Shown here: piece by piece, positions 11,201-23,200 of the stretch | Numbering within the stretch: the stretch's first letter is position 1 | How the letters are laid out: every line of letters begins with the position of its first letter | Assembly (NCBI GenBank): GCA_009746045.1 | Contig: RPFO01000213.1 | Span: 13,812,721 to 13,876,720 of the forward strand | Source: Mesostigma viride | Taxonomy: Eukaryota > Streptophyta > Mesostigmatophyceae > Mesostigmatales > Mesostigmataceae | DNA length: 64,000 bases | Direction: 5' to 3' | Made by a program: the position numbers and the translations under genes | The notes under the pieces: generated by a model | Told to the model about the DNA's origin: nothing | The model's input: only the letters and a program-made list of their open reading frames with translations | The model's database searches: none

Positions 11201-14200
11201 TTTTTATAAATTCCTCCCAAGGTGGGAACGGAGCAAGGTTCACATGCACGCCCTCCCCTCGTGCCTTTTTATAAATTCCTCCCAAGGTGGGAACGGAGCA
11301 AGGTTCACATGCACGCCCTCCCCTCGTGCCTTTTTATAAATTCCTCCCAAGGTGGGAACGGAGCAAGGTTCACATGCACGCCCTCCCCTCGTGCCTTTTT
11401 ATAAATTCCTCCCAAGGTGGGAACGGAGCAAGGTTCACATGCACGCCCTCCCCTCGTGCCTTTTTATAAATTCCTCCCAAGGTGGGAACGGAGCAAGGTT
11501 CACATGCACGCCCTCCCCTCGTGCCTTTTTATAAATTCCTCCCAAGGTGGGAACGGAGCAAGGTTCACATGCACGCCCTCCCCTCGTGCCTTTTTATAAA
11601 TTCCTCCCAAGGTGGGAACGGAGCAAGGTTCACATGCACGCCCTCCCCTCGTGCCTTTTTATAAATTCCTCCCAAGGTGGGAACGGAGCAAGGTTCACAT
11701 GCACGCCCTCCCCTCGTGCCTTTTTATAAATTCCTCCCAAGGTGGGAACGGAGCAAGGTTCACATGCACGCCCTCCCCTCGTGCCTTTTTATAAATTCCT
11801 CCCAAGGTGGGAACGGAGCAAGGTTCACATGCACGCCCTCCCCTCGTGCCTTTTTATAAATTCCTCCCAAGGTGGGAACGGAGCAAGGTTCACATGCACG
11901 CCCTCCCCTCGTGCCTTTTTATAAATTCCTCCCAAGGTGGGAACGGAGCAAGGTTCACATGCACGCCCTCCCCTCGTGCCTTTTTATAAATTCCTCCCAA
12001 GGTGGGAACGGAGCAAGGTTCACATGCACGCCCTCCCCTCGTGCCTTTTTATAAATTCCTCCCAAGGTGGGAACGGAGCAAGGTTCACATGCACGCCCTC
12101 CCCTCGTGCCTTTTTATAAATTCCTCCCAAGGTGGGAACGGAGCAAGGTTCACATGCACGCCCTCCCCTCGTGCCTTTTTATAAATTCCTCCCAAGGTGG
12201 GAACGGAGCAAGGTTCACATGCACGCCCTCCCCTCGTGCCTTTTTATAAATTCCTCCCAAGGTGGGAACGGAGCAAGGTTCACATGCACGCCCTCCCCTC
12301 GTGCCTTTTTATAAATTCCTCCCAAGGTGGGAACGGAGCAAGGTTCACATGCACGCCCTCCCCTCGTGCCTTTTTATAAATTCCTCCCAAGGTGGGAACG
12401 GAGCAAGGTTCACATGCACGCCCTCCCCTCGTGCCTTTTTATAAATTCCTCCCAAGGTGGGAACGGAGCAAGGTTCACATGCACGCCCTCCCCTCGTGCC
12501 TTTTTATAAATTCCTCCCAAGGTGGGAACGGAGCAAGGTTCACATGCACGCCCTCCCCTCGTGCCTTTTTATAAATTCCTCCCAAGGTGGGAACGGAGCA
12601 AGGTTCACATGCACGCCCTCCCCTCGTGCCTTTTTATAAATTCCTCCCAAGGTGGGAACGGAGCAAGGTTCACATGCACGCCCTCCCCTCGTGCCTTTTT
12701 ATAAATTCCTCCCAAGGTGGGAACGGAGCAAGGTTCACATGCACGCCCTCCCCTCGTGCCTTTTTATAAATTCCTCCCAAGGTGGGAACGGAGCAAGGTT
12801 CACATGCACGCCCTCCCCTCGTGCCTTTTTATAAATTCCTCCCAAGGTGGGAACGGAGCAAGGTTCACATGCACGCCCTCCCCTCGTGCCTTTTTATAAA
12901 TTCCTCCCAAGGTGGGAACGGAGCAAGGTTCACATGCACGCCCTCCCCTCGTGCCTTTTTATAAATTCCTCCCAAGGTGGGAACGGAGCAAGGTTCACAT
13001 GCACGCCCTCCCCTCGTGCCTTTTTATAAATTCCTCCCAAGGTGGGAACGGAGCAAGGTTCACATGCACGCCCTCCCCTCGTGCCTTTTTATAAATTCCT
13101 CCCAAGGTGGGAACGGAGCAAGGTTCACATGCACGCCCTCCCCTCGTGCCTTTTTATAAATTCCTCCCAAGGTGGGAACGGAGCAAGGTTCACATGCACG
13201 CCCTCCCCTCGTGCCTTTTTATAAATTCCTCCCAAGGTGGGAACGGAGCAAGGTTCACATGCACGCCCTCCCCTCGTGCCTTTTTATAAATTCCTCCCAA
13301 GGTGGGAACGGAGCAAGGTTCACATGCACGCCCTCCCCTCGTGCCTTTTTATAAATTCCTCCCAAGGTGGGAACGGAGCAAGGTTCACATGCACGCCCTC
13401 CCCTCGTGCCTTTTTATAAATTCCTCCCAAGGTGGGAACGGAGCAAGGTTCACATGCACGCCCTCCCCTCGTGCCTTTTTATAAATTCCTCCCAAGGTGG
13501 GAACGGAGCAAGGTTCACATGCACGCCCTCCCCTCGTGCCTTTTTATAAATTCCTCCCAAGGTGGGAACGGAGCAAGGTTCACATGCACGCCCTCCCCTC
13601 GTGCCTTTTTATAAATTCCTCCCAAGGTGGGAACGGAGCAAGGTTCACATGCACGCCCTCCCCTCGTGCCTTTTTATAAATTCCTCCCAAGGTGGGAACG
13701 GAGCAAGGTTCACATGCACGCCCTCCCCTCGTGCCTTTTTATAAATTCCTCCCAAGGTGGGAACGGAGCAAGGTTCACATGCACGCCCTCCCCTCGTGCC
13801 TTTTTATAAATTCCTCCCAAGGTGGGAACGGAGCAAGGTTCACATGCACGCCCTCCCCTCGTGCCTTTTTATAAATTCCTCCCAAGGTGGGAACGGAGCA
13901 AGGTTCACATGCACGCCCTCCCCTCGTGCCTTTTTATAAATTCCTCCCAAGGTGGGAACGGAGCAAGGTTCACATGCACGCCCTCCCCTCGTGCCTTTTT
14001 ATAAATTCCTCCCAAGGTGGGAACGGAGCAAGGTTCACATGCACGCCCTCCCCTCGTGCCTTTTTATAAATTCCTCCCAAGGTGGGAACGGAGCAAGGTT
14101 CACATGCACGCCCTCCCCTCGTGCCTTTTTATAATTCCTCCCAAGGTGGGAACGGAGCAAGGTTCACATGCACGCCCTCCCCTCGTGCCTTTTTATAAAT

Positions 14201-17200
14201 TCCTCCCAAGGTGGGAACGGAGCAAGGTTCACATGCACGCCCTCCCCTCGTGCCTTTTTATAAATTCCTCCCAAGGTGGGAACGGAGCAAGGTTCACATG
14301 CACGCCCTCCCCTCGTGCCTTTTTATAAATTCCTCCCAAGGTGGGAACGGAGCAAGGTTCACATGCACGCCCTCCCCTCGTGCCTTTTTATAAATTCCTC
14401 CCAAGGTGGGAACGGAGCAAGGTTCACATGCACGCCCTCCCCTCGTGCCTTTTTATAAATTCCTCCCAAGGTGGGAACGGAGCAAGGTTCACATGCACGC
14501 CCTCCCCTCGTGCCTTTTTATAAATTCCTCCCAAGGTGGGAACGGAGCAAGGTTCACATGCACGCCCTCCCCTCGTGCCTTTTTATAAATTCCTCCCAAG
14601 GTGGGAACGGAGCAAGGTTCACATGCACGCCCTCCCCTCGTGCCTTTTTATAAATTCCTCCCAAGGTGGGAACGGAGCAAGGTTCACATGCACGCCCTCC
14701 CCTCGTGCCTTTTTATAAATTCCTCCCAAGGTGGGAACGGAGCAAGGTTCACATGCACGCCCTCCCCTCGTGCCTTTTTATAAATTCCTCCCAAGGTGGG
14801 AACGGAGCAAGGTTCACATGCACGCCCTCCCCTCGTGCCTTTTTATAAATTCCTCCCAAGGTGGGAACGGAGCAAGGTTCACATGCACGCCCTCCCCTCG
14901 TGCCTTTTTATAAATTCCTCCCAAGGTGGGAACGGAGCAAGGTTCACATGCACGCCCTCCCCTCGTGCCTTTTTATAAATTCCTCCCAAGGTGGGAACGG
15001 AGCAAGGTTCACATGCACGCCCTCCCCTCGTGCCTTTTTATAAATTCCTCCCAAGGTGGGAACGGAGCAAGGTTCACATGCACGCCCTCCCCTCGTGCCT
15101 TTTTATAAATTCCTCCCAAGGTGGGAACGGAGCAAGGTTCACATGCACGCCCTCCCCTCGTGCCTTTTTATAAATTCCTCCCAAGGTGGGAACGGAGCAA
15201 GGTTCACATGCACGCCCTCCCCTCGTGCCTTTTTATAAATTCCTCCCAAGGTGGGAACGGAGCAAGGTTCACATGCACGCCCTCCCCTCGTGCCTTTTTA
15301 TAAATTCCTCCCAAGGTGGGAACGGAGCAAGGTTCACATGCACGCCCTCCCCTCGTGCCTTTTTATAAATTCCTCCCAAGGTGGGAACGGAGCAAGGTTC
15401 ACATGCACGCCCTCCCCTCGTGCCTTTTTATAAATTCCTCCCAAGGTGGGAACGGAGCAAGGTTCACATGCACGCCCTCCCCTCGTGCCTTTTTATAAAT
15501 TCCTCCCAAGGTGGGAACGGAGCAAGGTTCACATGCACGCCCTCCCCTCGTGCCTTTTTATAAATTCCTCCCAAGGTGGGAACGGAGCAAGGTTCACATG
15601 CACGCCCTCCCCTCGTGCCTTTTTATAAATTCCTCCCAAGGTGGGAACGGAGCAAGGTTCACATGCACGCCCTCCCCTCGTGCCTTTTTATAAATTCCTC
15701 CCAAGGTGGGAACGGAGCAAGGTTCACATGCACGCCCTCCCCTCGTGCCTTTTTATAAATTCCTCCCAAGGTGGGAACGGAGCAAGGTTCACATGCACGC
15801 CCTCCCCTCGTGCCTTTTTATAAATTCCTCCCAAGGTGGGAACGGAGCAAGGTTCACATGCACGCCCTCCCCTCGTGCCTTTTTATAAATTCCTCCCAAG
15901 GTGGGAACGGAGCAAGGTTCACATGCACGCCCTCCCCTCGTGCCTTTTTATAAATTCCTCCCAAGGTGGGAACGGAGCAAGGTTCACATGCACGCCCTCC
16001 CCTCGTGCCTTTTTATAAATTCCTCCCAAGGTGGGAACGGAGCAAGGTTCACATGCACGCCCTCCCCTCGTGCCTTTTTATAAATTCCTCCCAAGGTGGG
16101 AACGGAGCAAGGTTCACATGCACGCCCTCCCCTCGTGCCTTTTTATAAATTCCTCCCAAGGTGGGAACGGAGCAAGGTTCACATGCACGCCCTCCCCTCG
16201 TGCCTTTTTATAAATTCCTCCCAAGGTGGGAACGGAGCAAGGTTCACATGCACGCCCTCCCCTCGTGCCTTTTTATAAATTCCTCCCAAGGTGGGAACGG
16301 AGCAAGGTTCACATGCACGCCCTCCCCTCGTGCCTTTTTATAAATTCCTCCCAAGGTGGGAACGGAGCAAGGTTCACATGCACGCCCTCCCCTCGTGCCT
16401 TTTTATAAATTCCTCCCAAGGTGGGAACGGAGCAAGGTTCACATGCACGCCCTCCCCTCGTGCCTTTTTATAAATTCCTCCCAAGGTGGGAACGGAGCAA
16501 GGTTCACATGCACGCCCTCCCCTCGTGCCTTTTTATAAATTCCTCCCAAGGTGGGAACGGAGCAAGGTTCACATGCACGCCCTCCCCTCGTGCCTTTTTA
16601 TAAATTCCTCCCAAGGTGGGAACGGAGCAAGGTTCACATGCACGCCCTCCCCTCGTGCCTTTTTATAAATTCCTCCCAAGGTGGGAACGGAGCAAGGTTC
16701 ACATGCACGCCCTCCCCTCGTGCCTTTTTATAATTCCTCCCAAGGTGGGAACGGAGCAAGGTTCACATGCACGCCCTCCCCTCGTGCCTTTTTATAAATT
16801 CCTCCCAAGGTGGGAACGGAGCAAGGTTCACATGCACGCCCTCCCCTCGTGCCTTTTTATAAATTCCTCCCAAGGTGGGAACGGAGCAAGGTTCACATGC
16901 ACGCCCTCCCCTCGTGCCTTTTTATAAATTCCTCCCAAGGTGGGAACGGAGCAAGGTTCACATGCACGCCCTCCCCTCGTGCCTTTTTATAAATTCCTCC
17001 CAAGGTGGGAACGGAGCAAGGTTCACATGCACGCCCTCCCCTCGTGCCTTTTTATAAATTCCTCCCAAGGTGGGAACGGAGCAAGGTTCACATGCACGCC
17101 CTCCCCTCGTGCCTTTTTATAAATTCCTCCCAAGGTGGGAACGGAGCAAGGTTCACATGCACGCCCTCCCCTCGTGCCTTTTTATAAATTCCTCCCAAGG

Positions 17201-20200
17201 TGGGAACGGAGCAAGGTTCACATGCACGCCCTCCCCTCATGCCTTTTTATAAATTCCTCCCAAGGTGGGAACGGAGCAAGGTTCATGCACGCCCTCCCCT
17301 CGTGCCTTTTTATAAATTCCTCCCAAGGTGGGAACGGAGCAAGGTTCACATGCACGCCCTCCCCTCGTGCCTTTTTATAAATTCCTCCCAAGGTGGGAAC
17401 GGAGCAAGGTTCACATGCACGCCCTCCCCTCGTGCCTTTTTATAAATTCCTCCCAAGGTGGGAACGGAGCAAGGTTCACATGCACGCCCTCCCCTCGTGC
17501 CTTTTTATAAATTCCTCCCAAGGTGGGAACGGAGCAAGGTTCACATGCACGCCCTCCCCTCGTGCCTTTTTATAAATTCCTCCCAAGGTGGGAACGGAGC
17601 AAGGTTCACATGCACGCCCTCCCCTCGTGCCTTTTTATAAATTCCTCCCAAGGTGGGAACGGAGCAAGGTTCACATGCGCGCCCTCCCCTCGTGCCTTTT
17701 TATAAATTCCTCCCAAGGTGGGAACGGAGCAAGGTTCACATGCACGCCCTCCCCTCGTGCCTTTTTATAGATTCCTCCCAAGGTGGGAACGGAGCAAGGT
17801 TCACATGCGCGCCCTCCCCTCGTGCCTTTTTATAAATTCCTCCCAAGGTGGGAACGGAGCAAGGTTCACATGCACGCCCTCCCCTCATGCCTTTTTATAA
17901 ATTCCTCCCAAGGTGGGAACGGAGCAAGGTTCACATGCACGCCCTCCCCTCGTGCCTTTTTATAAATTCCTCCCAAGGTGGGAACGGAGCAAGGTTCACA
18001 TGCACGCCCTCCCCTCGTGCCTTTTTATAAATTCCTCCCAAGGTGGGAACGGAGCAAGGTTCACATGCACGCCCTCCCCTCGTGCCTTTTTATAAATTCC
18101 TCCCAAGGTGGGAACGGAGCAAGGTTCACATGCACGCCCTCCCCTCGTGCCTTTTTATAAATTCCTCCCAAGGTGGGAACGGAGCAAGGTTCACATGCAC
18201 GCCCTCCCCTCGTGCCTTTTTATAAATTCCTCCCAAGGTGGGAACGGAGCAAGGTTCACATGCACGCCCTCCCCTCGTGCCTTTTTATACATTCCTCCCA
18301 AGGTGGGAACGGAGCAAGGTTCGCATGCACGCCCTCCCCTCGTGCCTTTTTATAAATTCCTCCCAAGGTGGGAACGGAGCAAGGTTCACATGCGCGCCCT
18401 CCCCTCATGCCTTTTTATAAATTCCTCCCAAGGTGGGAACGGAGCAAGGTTCACATGCGCGCCCTCCCCTCGTGCCTTTTTATACATTCCTCCCAAGGTG
18501 GGAACGGAGCAAGGTTCACATGCACGCCCTCCCCTCGTGCCTTTTTATAAATTCCTCCCAAGGTGGGAACGGAGCAAGGTTCACATGCACGCCCTCCCCT
18601 CGTGCCTTTTTATAAATTCCTCCCAAGGTGGGAACGGAGCAAGGTTCACATGCACGCCCTCCCCTCGTGCCTTTTTATAGATTCCTCCCAAGGTGGGAAC
18701 GGAGCAAGGTTCACATGCACGCCCTCCCCTCATGCCTTTTTATAAATTCCTCCCAAGGTGGGAACGGAGCAAGGTTCACATGCGCGCCCTCCCCTCGTGC
18801 CTTTTTATAAATTCCTCCCAAGGTGGGAACGGAGCAAGGTTCACATGCACGCCCTCCCCTCATGCCTTTTTATACATTCCTCCCAAGGTGGGAACGGAGC
18901 AAGGTTCACATGCACGCCCTCCCCTCGTGCCTTTTTATAAATTCCTCCCAAGGTGGGAACGGAGCAAGGTTCACATGCGCGCCCTCCCCTCGTGCCTTTT
19001 TATAAATTCCTCCCAAGGTGGGAACGGAGCAAGGTTCACATGCACGCCCTCCCCTCGTGCCTTTTTATAAATTCCTCCCAAGGTGGGAACGGAGCAAGGT
19101 TCACATGCACGCCCTCCCCTCGTGCCTTTTTATAAATTCCTCCCAAGGTGGGAACGGAGCAAGGTTCACATGCACGCCCTCCCCTCATGCCTTTTTATAA
19201 ATTCCTCCCAAGGTGGGAACGGAGCAAGGTTCACATGCGCGCCCTCCCCTCATGCCTTTTTATACATTCCTCCCAAGGTGGGAACGGAGCAAGGGTCACA
19301 TGCACGCCCTCCCCTCGTGCCTTTTTATAAATTCCTCCCAAGGTGGGAACGGAGCAAGGTTCACATGCACGCCCTCCCCTCGTGCCTTTTTATAAATTCC
19401 TCCCAAGGTGGGAACGGAGCAAGGTTCACATGCACGCCCTCCCCTCGTGCCTTTTTATAAATTCCTCCCAAGGTGGGAACGGAGTAAGGTTCACATGCAC
19501 GCCCTCCCCTCGTGCCTTTTTATAAATTCCTCCCAAGGTGGGAACGGAGCAAGGTTCACATGCGCGCCCTCCCCTCGTGCCTTTTTATAGATTCCTCCCA
19601 AGGTGGGAACGGAGCAAGGTTCACATGCACGCCCTCCCCTCGTGCCTTTTTATAAATTCCTCCCAAGGTGGGAACGGAGCAAGGTTCACATGCACGCCCT
19701 CCCCTCATGCCTTTTTATAAATTCCTCCCAAGGTGGGAACGGAGCAAGGGTCACATGCACGCCCTCCCCATGTGTCTTCCTTTGCCTTGCTTTGCTTTGC
19801 CATGCCTGGCCATATGGTCCCTGGGCACTGATGCCGCTCCTGGTTAGGGGCTATTTGACTGCCCCTGCCTGAAAGTTGGTTGGATTTTAAGAGGATCGGT
19901 TCTGTATTCCACAGGAGTGCACGCTGCATGGCGACTGCGCCTATTCTCGCCGTCTGTTCTGCATCCATACCAGTGTGACGTATGAGCCGGCATGCTGACT
20001 CTATCCCCCGTCCCCACGCATGGATCAAGTCCCTGCGCCTGAGGTGTCGATTCTGTCCACCCTGGCCAGTGTCCCTAGGGTAGTGGTCGCTGCTGGTGCT
20101 GATGTCGTTATTTTCTTGTTGTCGTTTGTTGTTGTTGTTGTTGTTGTCACTATCATGTAGTGTTGTTAATATCATTTTTTTTGTTGATATCGCGTTTGGT

Positions 20201-23200
20201 ATCATCATCGCACTGGCAGCCCAAGCGGTTGTTGTGATGTTTGTCTTATTCCTATCGTTGCCGTGGTTGTTGCTGCTGCCCGCCACTGCAGCTCCTGGAC
20301 TGGCAGCCCAAACAGTTGCTGCCATGCTTGTTGTTATCACTGTCGTTGTCGTTGATGCTGCCCACCGCCATACAGTTCCTGGACTGGCAGCCCAAGCGAC
20401 GGCAACCGCTCGCCTCCCGTGCTTTCAACCGCAACGACCTTGCCTACCGCCATGCACTGTGCGTGTGCTGTTTGCGGTACAACTGCAAGAATTATAGAGT
20501 TGATGACTGGCCTCCACCGCCACGCACGTGCGCAGAGCAGCCAGCCGTGGCGCGCTGTACATTCCACTCTGCTGTCGCACCGCTGCTGCTAGATTAGAAA
20601 AATATTAGCACAAACAAATATATCGATGCAGCTGCTGTATTCGCGTTCTAATGATGTTTGGATTAAAAGCCTTGAGTTGGGCTGCTACCATCGCCACTCA
20701 CTTCAGCATACTCAGACAAGCTATTGTTGCTTTTTTTTGGCACATGCTGCTTCAGCGACTGCTCCTTGGTACCACCACACAATGACATACGGCTGCTTCA
20801 CAATTACTGTGAGGGGAATGTGCCGTGTAGTGACGACAGCAGCCATAGGGTCCTGGGGCCACCCTGTGTGCCTGCCTCCATTGCCCTGGTATTTGTGGCA
20901 AAATTGCCCGCTGTCACTCACCTGCCGCTATCTAATGGCCCCTCACCTGCCGCTATCTAACGGCCCCTCACGCGCTGCGATCGAATGGCCCCTCACGTGC
21001 CGCTATCGAATGGGCCCCCACCTGCCACTTACTCCCCCGTAAGTCACTCCCCTGACCTGAGCACGCATGTTGAACATGCACACACACATTCACTTAATTC
21101 GATAAACTACCCCGCCCAACACACACACAGGTGGCTGGAGCAGGAGGGCATGGTGGCTGACTCCCAGCAGATGTACCGGACGATAGCAGAGCGCGCGCAC
21201 AAGTCTTCCAAAGCCGCTGTGCAGGCACGTGGGCACCGTTGTCCATCGTGGTTACGTGGGGGTTCACTGTGGGGTTTCATTATGGTTGTTTTGGGGGTCA
21301 CTATGGTTGTTATGGGGGTTCACTATGCTTCATTTGGGCTCATGGATTCAGGTCCATGATGCAGAGAGAGTCCTCTGTGGCCTGCCCCCCCCAGGCGGTG
21401 AGAATAGCTAGACCACCCTCCCTCCTCGTTGTGTATAGGGTTTGAGGGTTTCTGTATCGGTACCCACACGATGCAGTCACGTGCTTTCAGTTCTAATTCA
21501 TTGATGGATTCAGGCCTTCATGGGCCCACTTGGCCTCGATGGCATTGCTCCTCCACTCGCACCCCCCCTTCCCCCCAACCCCACACACAGCACAAGCTAG
21601 CTCATGGCCAAGTTTTCTACCTGGGCACCATAGCGATCACCATCATTCCTGTCATCATCTTGCATAGTGCGATGTTGGTGGTTCTTTGGGAGAGCATAGA
21701 ATCATCGTTGAAGCGGATGGTTGCGGGAGCTGCCACACAACTGCGCGACTAGAGATTTTGGCACACTGGTTTGTCGTGGTGGTCAAGTGCGCGCTGCTTT
21801 GGCACACTAGGCAGGGTGATGGCCCATGCTACGGTTGGGGCCACAGCGCCGCATTAGCCTGCATGCTTTGGCTGTGGGTTTCCTTTCGAGCCTGCCGAGC
21901 TCGCCAGGGACTGAGAGATGTTCCAGAAATAGAATCCGGAACATCTCGGGCTTCCGCCTTGGCCAGTTTGTTTTGTGCGTGCAACCTGTATGGATTCGCC
22001 ACGCCTGGAACTGTTTCACCAGGCGAAATGGGCCGAGTATTGGGAACGTATGAGTAAGAGCTTGCATCAGTGGTCAGCTATTGCTCTTTGCTGACGGTTT
22101 GGAGATAGGGAGCTGGATAGACCCCTGCTGCTCTTGGCGCCCTGCTCCCACAGCAGGGAGAGGGAGGATGGCCTGGATTCAGATCTAGAGTACATGCAGA
22201 GGGAGGGTGGTGTGATTGCTTCCGTGAGATGGGCGTGTTGGGGTTGAGGTTCTGCTGAGCGAGCGCAAGAGACCATCATTGCCAAGTCCCGTCGCAGACA
22301 TTTGGGAAATCCTGGTGCTGCAACGTGCAGCATGGCCCACTTCTTCCTTTACAATGATGTCTGTTACTTGGCATTAGATGATCTGGATGGTGTCTTGTGA
22401 CGATGTCTGTTATTTGGCATGGGATCATTTGGGCCCTGTCTTCTTACTTATTTGTCATTGGATCATTTGGATGGTGTCCCGCTGCACCACCCCGTGGTCA
22501 TCTTTTCTTGAGCCTTGTACTATGTAGTTTGTGTCTGTGTTTCGTGTCCTGGCGTCGCCGCGTCGCTCACTTATCTTTTCAAACTTTATGTTTCCAACGT
22601 CGTCTCTGCCCGCGTGTTCTTATCCGCGCGTGGTCACTTTAGTATAATATTGTGCGTACGTGTGTGTGTGTGTGTGTGCGTACTTTGGTGCGGGGCGGGG
22701 GCTGGGGGGTGGGGCGGGGGCTACTGCGCCGGGGCCCTGCAGGCACTCTGGCGGCTCGCGTGCACGGTGACGGATGACGCGGCGCGCGACACTTACCTTG
22801 AGGTAGGCAGAGGCGCGCCCTTTAGCTAAAGCAGTCTAGTTTTTCACCTGGCGCCAGCTTTCTCTATCTCCTGCTTTCCTTTGCTGCAGTGGATCCTGAC
22901 ACTCTTATTTTGTTCTAGTGGCAAGCACGACACCTGCACCATTGTTGCTATTATTGCTATTATTGCTATTATTGCTATTATTATTATTATCATCATAATT
23001 ATTACCACTGTCATTGAGACTGTGATTGTGATCATACAACTGTGGTTGTTTTCCACAGCCCTCCATTTGGGGGCGCTGTTGCCTCAGGGGGGGGGGGGGG
23101 GGCACAGCCCTATGGTCAGCCCATAACAAGTCACAAGTTTGCCTAGGGTCCAGGTCCTATTTTGGTTTCGCCCCTGCCCGTAGGAACTGCGGCATGAGAT

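Noticed and set aside
8429-19720. Hundreds of overlapping ~60-codon open frames on the plus strand
   Set aside because: They arise because a 65-bp tandem unit shifts frame each copy; they have no independent start, stop or variation.
8378-19769. CRISPR-like array
   Set aside because: There are no unique spacers; whole 65-bp units repeat head to tail, and the context is eukaryotic.
20376-20462. Possible extra exon encoding FLDWQPKRRQPLASRAFN
   Set aside because: Its start lies in the third of three imperfect ~83-bp repeats, and the phases of exons 4 and 5 already join without it.
22844-23129. Ile-rich or Asn-rich frames
   Set aside because: They translate an ATT/ATTGCT microsatellite.
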